This document shows, piece after piece, positions 46,053 through 59,500 of a stretch of 64,000 nt of DNA. Under the pieces are notes generated by a model. That model made no database searches and was not told the DNA's origin. It worked only from the letters and a program-made list of their open reading frames with translations. Source of the DNA: Proteles cristata cristata (Eukaryota > Chordata > Mammalia > Carnivora > Hyaenidae); assembly GCA_017311185.1 (NCBI GenBank), contig JAESUZ010001069.1, positions 1 through 64,000 of the forward strand, given 5' to 3'. The position numbers and the translations under genes are program-made. How positions within the stretch are numbered: position 1 is the first letter of the stretch; every line of letters starts with the position of its first letter.

Positions 46053-47730
46053 GAGAGAGAGAGAGAGAGATGATTCAGATAGTTCAGAATCGTTATGACA
46101 CTTCTATTACATCAACAAAAAGTCAGGCTTTTCTACTTTTCTGCTCTGCCATTCAAAGCAATAGCCACCCTCTTCCACACTCAAACTCCAGACAAGAAGG
46201 AAGAGATGGAAAAGCAAGCCTCCACAGACCTTCATATCTGATTGGTCAGAAATTATTCTGATGTTCATGTCCAATTACAAGAAAGACTCCAAAGTTGAGT
46301 ATTTTTGCTTCCCAGTCTCTATGATAATGGAAAGTTATACAAAGGTGGATTTGAATGAATGTTGAATAGCTAACACCCAGTAAAAATAGAAAATACACAT
46401 GTTCTTTTCATGCATTATTTTCAGGAACTGATAAAATAATAAGCTATCAGGAAAGTCTCAAAAATTCTAAAGAGTAAATAAGTTCCAAAGATCTTTGGAT
46501 CAGCATGATAAATTCAGCACTCACTGCACCTTCTTCCTCCCATTCCAAAACCTATCAATACTGACAAGATATTCAATAATAAATCAACTCATAACATGAT
46601 ACAAACAAATGGAGAGTAATTTATGAAACAAAAAATATGAGGAAACTCCAAAAGATGAAAAACTATTGTGATAGAATTATGGAAAACAATGGGAACCCAA
46701 AAGGTGCACAGGAAAATACTGCTACAAAAATAATGTTGATCAGATTCAGAGTGGACTGATACTAAAAGAAGCAGAGAGCCATGAGAAAATCAAGTTGCTA
46801 ATAAATGAGTAGCATAGGAGTAGTAGTCAAGCAGATCTTTCTTCCTGCACATACACTCTTGGACAGAGAAGTAGGCCAAAAGTCAAGAAACAGTGGTGGG
46901 TATTCCAGATTATTAAAGATTGGATAGGAGATCAGGATAGTGACCCACGTGGCTCTAAACAATCATGCCCCATGAAGCACGGGGCATAAGCTCAGGCATA
47001 AGCCAAGGCATTAGGACATCCTACAGTTCCCAGACAACATGATACATCAATCAAATACAACAGTATCCTGATAATGTGTACTAGGAGAAACAAAAAATCA
47101 GCGACCAAGATGGCTAAACTTTAGATATTTTTTCCAGACTACAGGCTCCTGGCCTTTGTTTTTAAAGAACACTTGTTTGAGCAAATTTGCAATTATACAT
47201 TCTTTTTCTGCCCCTTTGCAGTGTATATAAATCTTTTCTTAACCTCTGGCCAATTTTACAACCTAGGAAATGTCTTTCTCAAGGACCTGGGAACTATCTC
47301 CTAAAATATAAACATTGAAAGAGATAGCACCCCATTTCCCAGTTCCTGTAGAGGGCACCAGCCTAACCTAGAAAGGCACCAATTAGCAAACACAGGTCGC
47401 TTAATCACAGATAAAAATCATTGGCAATGCTCAGGAATAATTCAATGTGGTTGACAATTCCCACTGATTCACTTCCCACTGAAATCCTCCAATACTTTTC
47501 CACTTGCTCACCCCAGGGCTTAAACCTATTCCACCATGCCCCAGCTCACCCCTGCCTTTCTGCCTGCAGTTCAACTGAGTATCCAGACCTAATCTGTGCT
47601 CTCTTTCCCTTTGCTGGCAGAGACATAAGAATGAAATCAACTTCCACTGACTCATCCTGTCCGGTACAATTTTATTTAACACCAAATACAACAAGATATT
47701 TGAGCAAAATCAACAGAAGACAGTGACACT
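45749..47730. other. Unassigned intergenic DNA with CA/GA microsatellite
   Basis: No gene seen. A (CA)n-(GA)n compound microsatellite lies at 46002-46070. Frames such as 47421-47726 plus have no motif. Confidence 0.45.
46002..46070. repeat. (CA)n-(GA)n microsatellite
   Basis: CA units from 46002 to 46050 with one GAGA interruption, then GA units to 46070. Confidence 0.95.
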
Positions 47731-47745
47731 AAAGTTCACAAACAT

Positions 47746-47944
47746 GTGGTGCCTAGATAGTTCAGTCAGTTGAGCATCTGAGCATCTTGATTTTGGTTCA
47801 TATTCAGGTCATGATCTCATGGTCGTGAGATCAAGCTCCACATTAAAGTCCATTTTGAGCATGGAACTTGCTTGAGATTCTCTCTGTCCCCCTCTCTCTG
47901 CCCCTCCTGCACTCATGCTCTCTCTCCCTAAATAAACATTTTTT
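47746..47944 (+). mobile_element. CAN-SINE, old
   Basis: The head GTGGTGCCTAGATAGTTCAG is followed by 'tcaggtcatgatctcatggtcgtgagatcaagc', a CT-rich tract and AAATAAACATTTTTT. Flanking duplications AAAGTTCACAAACAT (47731) and AAAGTTCATAAACAT (47945) differ by one base. Confidence 0.93.
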
Positions 47945-48195
47945 AAAGTTCATAAACATAATTCATGCCTAAAGAGATAGAATAAATTCAACATAATTTA
48001 AAAAAGCTCCTCTCAAGGTAACCTTCTCTATGCCAACTCCCTACTTCAAAAATCTACTGACTCATCCCTTCACATCTAAAGCTGGTGACAAGTACTGCTA
48101 CTAATCCAACATAATTGCACTATCACTAAGGATTTTTTACAGGTGACATTTTTATGAATAGTCACTTTGTACATAAATCCTTCTCTATTATTATT

Positions 48196-48388
48196 TTTTA
48201 TTTGAGAGAGAGAGAGAGGGAGAGAGCATAAGAGAGAGAGCTTGCACAAGTAGGGCAGAGGGATAGAGGGAGAGAATCCCAAGCAGACTCCAGGTCTAGC
48301 ACAGGGCTCCATCTCAGGACTCTGGGATCATTACCTGGGCCAAAATCAAGAGTTGGACACTCAATTGACTAAGCCACCCAGGCGCCCC
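48196..48388 (-). mobile_element. CAN-SINE, minus strand, old
   Basis: T-rich start, GA-rich tract, 'agaatcccaagcagactcc', then the complement of the head (CTAAGCCACCCAGGCGCCCC). A loose flank match (CTATTATTATT and CTAATTATTCT) may be the target duplication. Confidence 0.93.
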
Positions 48389-48917
48389 ACTAATTATTCT
48401 AATTTGAGCGGGCCATCTGTTCCCTGTTGGGACTCTAATTCAATGTTCATTCAATTAGGCAATATGGAAGTCATTAACAAAAACAGTTTCAATGCAGCCA
48501 TAAGAGAGATTTTATATGGTTGCAGATTAAAAAGTTGAGGAAATGAGGGCAATATACAACAATAACCCTTACAAGAGGCTGAGTCAGTGAAAGATCCTGA
48601 CGATACAGAGGTGGAACTGGGAAGTGTCACGGAAAGAGCCAAGCAGAAGTATGTGCAACAGAGATGCTTTTTAAGTCCTTAGTCGTTGGAATCTTCAAAT
48701 ATGGAAGTGGAAGATTCCACAGAGTGGAAGGTTGTTGACACAGGAAAAGGGGTATACACTCAGCTCTGCTATATCACTTGGTTTGAATGTGCAAACATGT
48801 GCCAACACATATTTCATTGTTATGAAACAATCTGAGGATAGTTTAAATTCACATTTGCCTTTATTCAGTCCAAACACAGGAACTGCATCAAGCTGAGAGT
48901 AAGCATCACAGGATACA

Positions 48918-48962
<45 letters not shown>

Positions 48963-49320
48963 TAACACCCACCAGCCACCTTCCCTCACTTTACAACTGT
49001 CTCTCTGATTTCAGACAAAGCTCCTTTTATCACTTCACTATGATCACAAGCTGCAGCCCTTCCGTCCACATCCACAAGCAAACTTTATGTCCTTCTCAAC
49101 ATAAAGTGTTGTGTTCATTGTAGTATTTGTATTTTTCTTAACTTTTTAACATGTGTCAAAGTCTGCTATGGTTTACCTGGTTTTCTATCTTTTTTATGTG
49201 TCACTGACAACATTTTTGAGTACTATGCTCCTAACTCCATTTTCCATAAATCCTGTGTTTTCTCGTGGGAGTTTTGATAGCATGGTGATTTTTCAGAACT
49301 CATGTGTCCCATTACAACAG
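48389..49320. other. Unassigned intergenic DNA with CA microsatellite
   Basis: No gene seen. About 20 CA units lie at 48919-48959. Confidence 0.5.
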
Positions 49321-49940
49321 AACTGACTACTTACTATAATGAGTGGGGAGGAAACCAAGCCTAGACAAGAAGAACAAACACTTTTTCTTCTAACAATTCA
49401 ACATAGCAGAGCTGTCCACCAGTGGGCCCCATGTCCTAGGATGAGGTTTGTTCCCAGAGTGTACAAAACAGGCCTCCAAAGTCACTGGGATGTCCCTCCT
49501 GCTGGAGACAACGTGCCCTGGGGGCAGTTGGGTGACACTGAAGAGTGCCATGGGGTGGACCCAGGGAGTCAGACCAAGACCAAGTGATTTCACAACTATG
49601 ACTTCTATTCCAAATCCCAGGACTGGTAGGAGAGGGACAGATCTGCCCTGAGCAATAAAAGGCCCAGCACAGGCAGGAACAGCCAGGAGAGGGGAGCAGG
49701 CCAGAAGGAAGAACCAGCCTGGGGGCATCTTCATGGCCCCTCCTGCAGTAGTAAGTAAACCAGCCAATGTCATTGACACTGGGAGGGGATCGATGGAGGC
49801 AGTCCACCTCCCCAGCCTTCTATCCCAGTCTATGAATCTGGCTCATGGCCCTTGGATTTATCTACTTGCCTTTCTTTATCTTCCATTGGTCTCTCCACCT
49901 AGGCAAAGGTTAATTAAGACCTGCATCTGGGAATGAGGGC
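49320..49940. other. GC-richer segment with open frames, function unknown
   Basis: This 600-bp stretch is clearly richer in G and C than its surroundings. It holds a 129-codon minus-strand frame (49390-49779) whose internal Met begins a hydrophobic run (MKMPPGWFFLLACSPLLAVP) like a signal peptide, and overlapping frames on both strands. On the plus strand CAATAAAAGG (near 49650) is TATA-like. I do not recognise the predicted proteins. The part 49590-49800 has a diverged counterpart at 38540-38780 in which the frame does not appear to be kept, so a non-coding origin (old repeat) is more likely than a gene. Confidence 0.3.
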
Positions 49941-50935
49941 AGAGTTGGGGCTGAGCTTTGACATGGCAGACAGTGGGGCTCACCATCCAACGGAATGTGC
50001 AAAACAAACAAACCCTGGCTGTCACAGTGTCAGGTATGCAGAAGGCTCTGTCAAAATTTTACGAGTTTCATGATCTAGGGTAACTCCTCACACTGTACCA
50101 CCCACTTCTCCAAGCCATCTGAGAATAATCCTAGTTTGGGAGTCTAGGGGTCTGGGGCTGATTAGCTGGATCTCTTGGGAACCTTCATCTCACCTTAGGG
50201 TATAGTGTTACTGGTTCCCTGTAGGAGAAACATGAAGGACAGGGTTTGAAACAGACTTAAAATTCAAATCTATACCTGTCTGCTCAACTCCACAGACCAT
50301 CCTTCTAAATATTATACCACTTTCAACATCCTGAAATCTTATATTGAATCTTTCCAGAATATCTTAACAAAACTATACTTTTTCCCACTTTTCACATTAT
50401 TCTGTATTGAATTCTGCTGTTTGGTATCTTCATTAATTTGTGTGGCTAACTAACACTATGTGAAATTAGTCATTATATAAGTATTTTTTTATTCAAGCAT
50501 AGTTGACACATAATGTCACAGAAGTAATATACATATCTACTTTTTACTATCAACTACTCGTCCAGCTAGGCTAGTCACAGGGATAAAGATGAGTAAAGTA
50601 GTTAGGGTCCCTGCCCTCATCAAGATTCCTTTATACTAATTACATTACATTATAGTATCAGTAGCTTTCCATTGTTCATAAAATAAAACTAACTTTCTTA
50701 ATATGGACTATTCAACACTACACATGAACTGGACAGTTAGGTTCATAACCACTGTATCCATGTAAATTTTGTTACCCATTCATGTAGTATTACACACAGT
50801 ATTTAGAATGTAGTAGGTTCAAAACAAGTTTACCTAATTAATCAAATCAAGGTCATACATAATCTGACTCCTTCCTACATCTTCAATGTATTTAGAACCA
50901 CATTTCTGAGTGGGTAATCATTCCAGTTGCCGACA

Positions 50936-51235
50936 CTGTTGAATATTCTTGTGGATTTGTGATAAAGAAGTCAAAGTAAAACCAGTCAGATTCATTGTGT
51001 GATCTTTTTCTCCTTGACCTCCTGGGTTCAGCCACAGGAGGCAAACAGTTTGGTCAACCCAGAATGCTGTTTATTCTCTATGTGGCCACAAAGCCATTTG
51101 CTTTTTATTTGCTCTGTTCTGTGCTCATGGAGGCTGATCTTTATGTCCTGCTTCAGCTCTGTTTCCCAATCTGGCTCTTGGACTTCCAGTTCAGAAAACA
51201 GTAGTCACCTTCAGGATATCAAATAAACCCATAAC
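50936..51235. other. Unassigned intergenic DNA
   Basis: A short stretch between duplicated sequence and the L1. Two overlapping frames (50995-51226) show no known motif. Confidence 0.4.
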
Positions 51236-54065
51236 CCTTGGGATGCAGCTGAGGTGGTCATAAAAGGGAAGTATATAGCAACCCAAACCTTCCTAAAGAA
51301 GGAAGAAAGGTCTCAGATACACAACCTAACCTTATGCCTTAAAGAGCTGGAAACAAACAGGAAAAAAACCAGCAGAAGACAAGAAATAACAAAGATTAGA
51401 GCAGAAATAATGCTATCGAAACAAACAAAAAATCAGTTGAACAGATCAATGAAACCAGAAGCTGGTTTTTTTGAAGAATTAACAAAATTGATAAAACACT
51501 AGCCAGTTTGATCAAAAAGAGAAAGGAAAGGACCCAAATAAATAAAATCAAGAATGAAAGAGGAGAGATCACAGCCAACACAGCAGAAATACAAACAATA
51601 ATAAGAGAATATTATGAGCAAATTATACACTAATAAAATGGGCAATCTGGAAGAAATGGACAAATTCCTAGAAACATATAAAATTCCAAAATTGAAACAG
51701 GAAGAAGCAGAAAAATTAAAAGACCCATAACCAGTAAAGAAATTGAATTAGTAATCAAAAACCTCCCAAAAAAACAAGGGTGTAGGGTCAGATGACTTTC
51801 CAGGGGAATTCTACCAAACATCTAAGGAGGAGCTAACACTTACCCTCTTGAAGTTGTTCCAAGAAATAGAAATGGAAGGAAAACTTCCAAACTCTTCCTA
51901 TGAAGCCAGCATCACCTTGATTCCAAAACCAGACAAAGACTTCACTAAAAAGGAAAACTATAGACCAATTTCCCTGATGAACATGGATGCAAAAATCCTC
52001 AACAAGATATTAGTCAACCGGATCAAACAATACATTAAAATAATTATTCACCACAACCAAATGGGATTTATACCTGGGATGAGAGGCTGGTTCAATATCC
52101 GCAAAACAATCAATGTGATTCATCACATCAATAAAAGAAAGGACAAGAACCACATGATCCTCTCAAATGATGCAGAAAAATCATGTGACAAAACATAGCA
52201 TCCTTTCTTGGTAAAAACCCTCAAGAAAGTAGGGATAATAGGATCATACCTCGAGATCATAAAAGCCACATAAAAAAGCCCAACACTAATATCATCCTCA
52301 ATGGGGAAAATTTGAGAACTTTTCCCCTAAGATCAGGAACAAGACAGGGATGTCCACTCTTGCCACTGTTATTCAACATAGTATTGGAAGTCTTAGCCTC
52401 AGCAAGCAGACAACACAAAGAAATAAAAGGCATCCAAATCCGCTAGGAGGAGGTCAAACTTTCACTCTTTGTAGCTGACATGACACTCTATACAGAAAAC
52501 CCAAAATATTCCACCAAAAAACTGCTAGAACTGATCCATGAATTCAGCAAAGTTGCAGGATATAAAATCGGTTTTATTTCATATAAAACTGATATATTAT
52601 TTTTCATCACAGAAATTGGTTGCATTCTTATACAACAATGAAGCAACAGAAGGAGAACTCAAGGAATCGAGTCCATTTACAATCACACCAAAACCATAAA
52701 ATACCTAGGAATAAATCTAACCAAAGAGATGAAAAATCTATACACTGAAAACTAAAGAAATCTTATGAAAGAAATTGAAGAAAGCACAAAAAAATGGAAA
52801 AATATTCCATGCTCCTGGATAGGAAGAACAAATACTGTTAAGCTATCAATACTATCCAAGGCAATCTACATATTCAATGCAATACCTATCAAAATAACAC
52901 CAGCATTCTTCACAGGGCTAGAACAAATAATCCTAAAATTCATATGGAACCAGAAAAGACCCTGAATAGCCAAAGCAATCGTGAAAAAGAAAACCAAAGC
53001 TAAAAGCATCACAATCCTGGACTTCAAGCTGTATTACAAAGTTGTAATCATCAAGACAATATGGTACTGGCACAAAATAGACACTCAGATCAATGGAACA
53101 GAATAGAGAACCCAGAAACGGACCCAGAAACTATGGCCAACTAATCACTGACAAAGCAGGAAAGAATATCCAATGGAATAAAGATAGTTTCCTCAGCAAG
53201 TGGTGCTGGGAAAACTGGATAGTGACATCCAGAAAAATGAACCAGGACCCCTTTCTTACATCATACACAAAAATAAACTCGAAATTAGTGAAATACCTAA
53301 GTGTAAGACAGGAAGCCATCAAAATCCTAGAGAGGTAAGCAGGCAAAAACTTCTTTGATGTTGGCTGCAGCAACTCCTTACTCAACACGTCTCCAGAGGC
53401 AAGGGAAACAAAAGCAAAAATGAACTATTGGGACCTCATCAAAATAAAAAAAGCTCTGCTCAGAGAAGGAAACAATCAGCAAAATTAAAAGGCAACTGAC
53501 AGAATGAGAGAAGATATTTTCAAATGATGTATCAGATAAAGGGTTAGTATATAAAATCTATAAAGAACTTATTAAACTCAATACCCAAAAACAAATAATC
53601 CAGTGAGGAAATGGTCAAAAAACATGAATAGACACTTCTCCAAAGAAGACATCCAGATGGCCAACCAACATATGAAAAAATGCTCAACATACTCATCATC
53701 AGGAAAATCCAAATCAAAACCACAATGAGATACCACCTCATACCTGTCAGAATGGCTAACATTAACAACTCAGGCAATGACAGAGGTTGGCAAGGATGTG
53801 GAGAAAGAGGATCTCTTTTGTATTCTTGGTCAGATAGGAAACTGGTGCCACCACTCTGGAAAACAGTATGGAGGTTTCTCAAAAAAATTAAAAATAGAAC
53901 TACCCTGCAAACCGGCAATTGCACTATTAGATATTTATCTAAGGGATACAGGTATGCAGTGTCAAAGGGGCACATGCACCCCAATGTTTATAGCAGCACT
54001 ATCAATAGCCAAAGTACAGAAAGAGCTCAAATGTCCATCAACTGATGAATGGATAAAGAGGATGT

Positions 54066-54123
<58 letters not shown>

Positions 54124-54497
54124 GGAGTATTACTTGGCAATCAAAAAGAATGGAATCTTGCCATTTGCAACTACATGGACGGAACTAGAGGGTATTGTGC
54201 TAACTGAAATTAGTCAGAGAAAGACAAATATCATATGACTTCACTCATATGAGGACTTTCAGATACAAAACAGATGATCATAAGGGAAGGGAAGCAAAAA
54301 TAATATAAGAACGGGGAGGAGGACAAAACAGAAGAGACTCTTAATATAGAGAACAAACAGGTTTCTGGAGGGGGTGTGGGAGAGGGGATGGCCTACATGG
54401 GTAAGAGGCATTAAGGAATCTACTCCTGGAATCATTGTTGCACTATATGCCAAGTAACTTGGATGTAAATTAAAAAAAAAATTAAATTTAAAAATAT
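51236..54497 (+). mobile_element. 5'-truncated older LINE-1 (ORF2 and 3'UTR), plus strand
   Basis: It starts inside ORF2 (MVIKGKYIATQTFLKKEERS at 51254) and runs through the reverse transcriptase ([20 protein letters not shown] at 51954; the catalytic motif reads VADM instead of FADD near 52470), the C-terminal region (MEYYLAIKKNGILPFATTWT near 54122) and a 3' end with an A-rich tail near 54470-54497. The wording differs from the three young L1s, so it is an older subfamily. Many stops and frameshifts are present. A TA microsatellite is expanded inside it at 54068-54120. Confidence 0.92.
54068..54120. repeat. (TA)n microsatellite inside L1 3' region
   Basis: About 26 TA units grown from the short TATATATA usually found at this point of L1 ('gtggtatatatatacaatgg'). 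Confidence 0.97.
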
Positions 54498-54695
54498 CCC
54501 AGTCACTTATAAGCTGTGTTACTTAAAAAAATTCACTTTATGTTTCTGAATCTGTTACCTTATTTAACATGAAAATAATAATAGTACCCCTATGTCACAG
54601 GGTTCTCATGAAGATTAAAAGAATCAATATATAAATACCACTTAGAATAGTGTTGGGCTCGTATTTTATACATAAATTAATTCCTTCATGCCCTC
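54498..54695 (+). repeat. MIR remnant
   Basis: 'gtcacttataagctgtgttacttaaaaaaattcactttatgtttctgaatctgttacctta', 'aaaataataatagtacccctatgtcacagggttctcatgaagattaaaagaatcaatatata' and 'cttagaatagtgttgggctc' follow the 3' two thirds of MIR. Confidence 0.75.
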
Positions 54696-54944
54696 ATATT
54701 CTCTTGCTGATAGAAGCTCACACACTATTCAGACTTTCCTTCACGTTGGAATCAACTAAAAATATAGACCTTGACAGCTAATGTCTACTCATTCCATTTA
54801 TATGGTTTTTTTCTCATTATACTGTCATTAGCATAAAGAGAGTGTCCAGGTCCAGTCTATATTTACAGATCACATTTGTTGCAGAAAAAACACAAAGTCC
54901 AGAAGGGGAAGGAAGGAGTCTGTTGGGAGCTCATATACCTGATG

Positions 54945-55440
54945 GTTAGTTTTATGTGTCAACTTACTTGGGCTAAGGAATGCCAAGATAGCTGGCAAAA
55001 CACTACATCTGGGTGTACCTGTGAGAATGTTTCTGGAATTGATTAGCATTTGGTTCAGTAGATTGAGTAAAGAGACCCACCATCACCAATGTGGGCCGGC
55101 ATGAACCAATCTATTGAAAACCTTAATAGAACACAAGATGACAAAAGAAGGGGGAATTCCCTCTCATCTTGAACTGAGATGTCCATTTCTTCCTTACATT
55201 TGAACATCAGAGCACCTGGATCCTGAGCCTTCAGACTCCCACACTTACACTAGCACCCGCTGGCCTCAGACTGGGATTTACACCAGTGCTTTCCTGCTTC
55301 TCAAGCCTAGAGACTCAATGAATAACACCACAGGCTTTCCTGGTTCTCATTTGCAGACAGATTGTGGGACTTATCAGCCTCCATAACCACATGAGCCGAT
55401 TCCTATAACAAATCTCTTATAAATCTTGGTTTGTGAGAGT
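54945..55440 (+). mobile_element. Ancient LTR-like dispersed repeat
   Basis: 'ctgatggttagttttatgtgtcaacttacttgggctaagg', 'ctgggtgtacctgtgagaatgtttctggaattgattagcatttgg', 'caccaatgtgggccggcat' and 'agattgtgggacttatcagcctccataaccacatgagccgattcct' match a common mammalian repeat with LTR features. I am sure it is a dispersed repeat but not of its family name. No internal retroviral coding sequence is seen. Confidence 0.6.
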
Positions 55441-55751
55441 AATTCGCTCTGGAAACATACTTGTAATCCAAAGCACTGGTATATCAGAGCAAATTTTAAG
55501 ACCCATTAGCTCAGTTGTGATCATGTGACATTATGCACCATATACTACTCCTACTGCAAGACATAGCTCGTTTATCAGGTTTAAAATTTATGGGGAATGT
55601 TTGCTCCATCTTGTGAAACACTCGCAGAACAAGTTACCCTAATCCAAGGATTACTGTAGTTCCATTTTTCTGGAAAATTCTATTACAATACAGTCTCCCT
55701 TAAGGGGACAACCTGAGAAGGAGACATTCTTAGCTGATAATTAAGGGGAAT

Positions 55752-55900
55752 CACAGGAAAGAAAAAAGAAAAGAAAGGAAGATGAGATGGAGAGAAGAGA
55801 GGGAGATAGTACAAGAGGAAGGGGAAGAAGGGAGGTAAGAAGAGGGAGAGGAGGAAGAGGAAGAAAGGAGGAAGGAAATGGAAAACAAGGGAAAAAAATA
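55752..55900. repeat. Purine-rich (GA/GGA) low-complexity tract
   Basis: About 150 bp almost wholly of A and G on the plus strand. The open frames over it on both strands are composition artefacts. Confidence 0.9.
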
Positions 55901-56104
55901 CTTTCTTGGAGAAAGGAAACACTATCCTTGCAGATTCCTAATGACAAGCCTGCACTTAGGATGTATGGGAGCTAGAATTCACATAATGTGTGCCCTAAAA
56001 TCTAATAGGTAAATTTGTTAAGGTTTTGGGTTTAAAGTGGTAACAAACCTTTATATCCTTTTAATATGTTGTATTGTCTGTATGATAACATCTTCATATT
56101 GATC

Positions 56105-56346
56105 CATATTGATATTCAGTGTTTCTCTCTTTTTCTTTTACAAGTCTTATCGGGGCTTTATTAATTTTATTAATCTTTCCAAAGAATCAACTTTGTTCTT
56201 TCGTTCATTATTTTCTCTATTGTTTTTCTTTTCAATTTTATTGATTCTATTCTTATCTTTATTAATTCATTACTCATGGTTACCTGGGCTTAATTTATTC
56301 TTTTTTCACTAAATTCTCAAGTTGTCAACATAAAAAATTGCTTTTA
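56105..56346 (-). mobile_element. Old L1M ORF2 fragment, left part, split by the young L1
   Basis: 'caagtcttatcggggctttattaattttattaatctttccaaagaatcaactttg' is a reversed ORF2 segment of an old L1. It resumes after the inserted element at 62797-63085 ('gggattatttagaagtggttaatttccaagtgc'). Copy A of the duplication holds the same piece uninterrupted by this L1. Confidence 0.8.
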
Positions 56347-56529
56347 TTTTTTTTATTTTTATTTTTTTTACAAATACTTTATTGTCAAATTAGTTTACAC
56401 ATAACACTCAGTGCGCATCCCCACAGGTGCACTCCTCCATGTCCATACTTCCCTCCCCTCAACATCCATCAGTCCTCAGTTTGCTTCTCAGCATTCAAGA
56501 GTCTCTCATGGTTTGCCTCTCTCCCTTTC

Positions 56530-59500
56530 CCCCACCATTTCTCCCATTCTTCTCCCCGTTGTTCCTCAGTGAAGTTCCTCTTAATCCTCCTATACGTGCA
56601 AACATATATTTGTCCTTCTCTGCCTGACTTATTTCCCTCAGCATAACGCCCTCAAGGTCCATCCATGTTGCTACACATGGCCAGATTTCATTGTTTCTCA
56701 TTGCCATGTAGTATTCCATGGTATAGATAAACCACATCGTCTTGATCCATGTGTCTGTTGATGGACACTTAGGCTCTTTCCAGGTTTTAGCTATTGTGGA
56801 GAGTGCTGCTATGAACATTGGGGTACATGTGCTCCTATGCATCAACATTTCTGTATTCCTTGGGTAAACTCCTAGCAGTGCTATTGCCGGGTCATAGGGA
56901 AGTTCTATTGTGAGATACCTAAGGAACCTCCACACTGTTTTCCAGAGGGGCCGTACCAGTTTACATTCCACCAACAGTGTAGGAGGGTGCCCGTTTCTTC
57001 ACATCCTCGCCAGCATCTAGAATTCTCTGATTGGCTCATTTTAGCCACTCTGACTGGTGTGAGGTGGTATCTCAGTGTAGTTTTGATTTGTATTTCCCTG
57101 ATGAGGAGTGATGCTGAGCATCGTTTCATGTGTCTGTTGGCCATCTGGATGTCCTCTTTGGAGAAGTGCCTGTTCATATCTTCTGCCCATTTCTTCAGGG
57201 GGTTGTTTGTTTTTCGGGTGTGGAGTTTGGTGAGTTCCTTATAGATTCTGGATATTAACCCTTTATCTGATATGTCATTTGCAACTATCTTTTCCCATTC
57301 TGTTGGTTGCCTATTAGTTTTGTGGGTTGTTTCTTTTGCTGTGCAGAAGCTTTTAATCTTGATGAAGCCCCAATATTTTTATTTTTGCTCTTGATTCCCT
57401 TGCTTTTGGGGATGTGTCAAGTAAGAAGTTGCTGCGGTGGAGGTCAAGGAGGCTGTTTCCTGCTTTCTCCTCTAGGGTGTTGATAGTTTCCTGTCTCACG
57501 TTCAGGTCCTTTATCCATTTTGAGTTTATTTTTGTGCATGGTGTGAGAAAATAATCTAGTTTCATTCTTCTGCATGTTGCTGTCCAGTTCTCCCAACACC
57601 ATCTGTTAAAAAGGTTGTCTTTTTTCCATCGGATATTCTTTCCTGCTTTGTCAAAGATGAGTTGGCTGTATACTTTTGGGTCCACTTCTGAGTTCTCAAT
57701 TCTGTTCCAGTGGTCTAAGTGTCTGTTTTTGTGCCAATACCATACTGTCATGATGATGACAGCTTTGTAGTAGAGGCTAATGTCTGGGATTGTGACACCT
57801 CCCGTTTTGGTTTTATTTTTCAGTATTACTTTGGCTATTCGGGGTCTTTTGTGGTTCATACACATTTTTGGATAGTCTGTTCTAGTTATGAGAAGTATGC
57901 TGGTGCAATTTTGATTAGAATTGCATTGAATGTGTAGAGTTCTTTGGGTAGTAATGACATCTTAACTATATTTATTCTTCTTATCCATGAGCATGGAATG
58001 TTTTTCCATTTCTTTGTGTCTTCTTCAATTTCCTTCATAAGTTTTCTATAGTTTTCATCCTACAGATCTCTTGTATCCTTGGTTAGGTTTATTCCAAGGT
58101 ATTTTATGGTTTTTTGTGCAATTGTGAATGGGATCAGTTTCTTGATTTCTCTTTCTGTTGCTTCATTGTTGGTGTATAAAAACGCAACCGATTTCTGTAG
58201 GTTGATTTTGTACCCTGCAACTTGGCTGAATTCTTGGATCAGTTCTAGTAGGCTTCTGGTGGAGTCTTTCGGGTTTTCTATGTAGAGTATCATGTCATCT
58301 GCGGAGAGGGAAAGTTTGACTTCCTCTTTGCCAATTCTGATGCCTTTGATTTCCTTTTGGTGTCTGATGGCTGATGCTAGGACTTCCAGCACTATGTTAA
58401 ACAGCAGTGGAGACAGTGGGCATCCCTGTCGTGTTCCTGATCTCAGGGGGAAAGCTCTCAGTTTTTCCCCGTTGAGGATGATGTTAGCTGAAGGCTTCTC
58501 ATAGATGGCTTTGATGATGTTTAAGTAGGTTCCTTCTATCCCGACTTTCTCTAGAGTCTTTATTAAGAAGGGATGTTGTATTTTGTCAAATGCTTTTTCT
58601 GCATCTATTGACAGGATCATATGGTTTTTATCTTTTCTTTTATTGATGTGATGGTTCACATTGATTGATTTTCGAATGGTGAACCAGCCCTGTAACCCAG
58701 GAATGAATCCCACTTGATCTTGGTGGTTGTTTCTTTTTATGTGCTGCTGGATTCGATTTGCAAGGATCTTGTTGAGAATTTTTGCATCCGTATTCATCAA
58801 GGATATTGGCCTGTAGTTCTCTTTTTTTGCTGGATCTCTGTCTAGCTAGGGAATCAGAGTGATGCTGGTTTCATAAAAACACTCCAGGAGTTTTCCCTCG
58901 ATTTCTATTTTTTGGAATAGTTTGAGAAGAATTGGGATTAATTCTGTTTTAAATGTCTGGTAGAATTCCCCAGGGAAGCCATCAGGTCCAGGGCTCTTAT
59001 TTGTTGGGAGATTTTTGATCACCGATTCGATTTCTTCACTCTTTACGGGTCTGTTCAAGTTTTCTATATCTTCCCGAGTGAATTTTGGTAGTGAGTGTGT
59101 GTTTAGGAATTTGTCCATTTCTTCTCAGTTGTCCAATTTGTTGGCATATAATTTTTCATAGTATTCCCTGATAATTGCTTGTATTTCTGAAGGGTTGGTT
59201 GTAATAAGTCCATTTTCATTCATAATTTTGTCTATTTGGGTTCTCTCTCTTTTCTTTTTGATAAGTCTGGCTAGAGGCTTGTCAATTTTGTTTATTTTTT
59301 CAAAAAACCAACTCTTGGTTTCATGGATCTGTTCAATTGTTTCTTTGGTCTCTATGTTGTTTATTTCTGCTCTAATTTTTACTATTTCTCTTCTTCTACT
59401 GGGTTTAGGGCGTTCTTGTTGCTCCGCCTCTAGTTCCTTTAGGTGAGATGTTAGATTTTGGACTTGCGCTTTTTCTAATCTCTTGAAATAGGCCTGGACA

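Noticed and set aside
48695..48955. 86-codon frame starting with Cys-Val repeats
   Set aside because: Translation of a CA microsatellite.
55683..55975. Overlapping Phe/Leu-rich and Arg/Glu-rich frames
   Set aside because: They lie over a GA-rich low-complexity tract.
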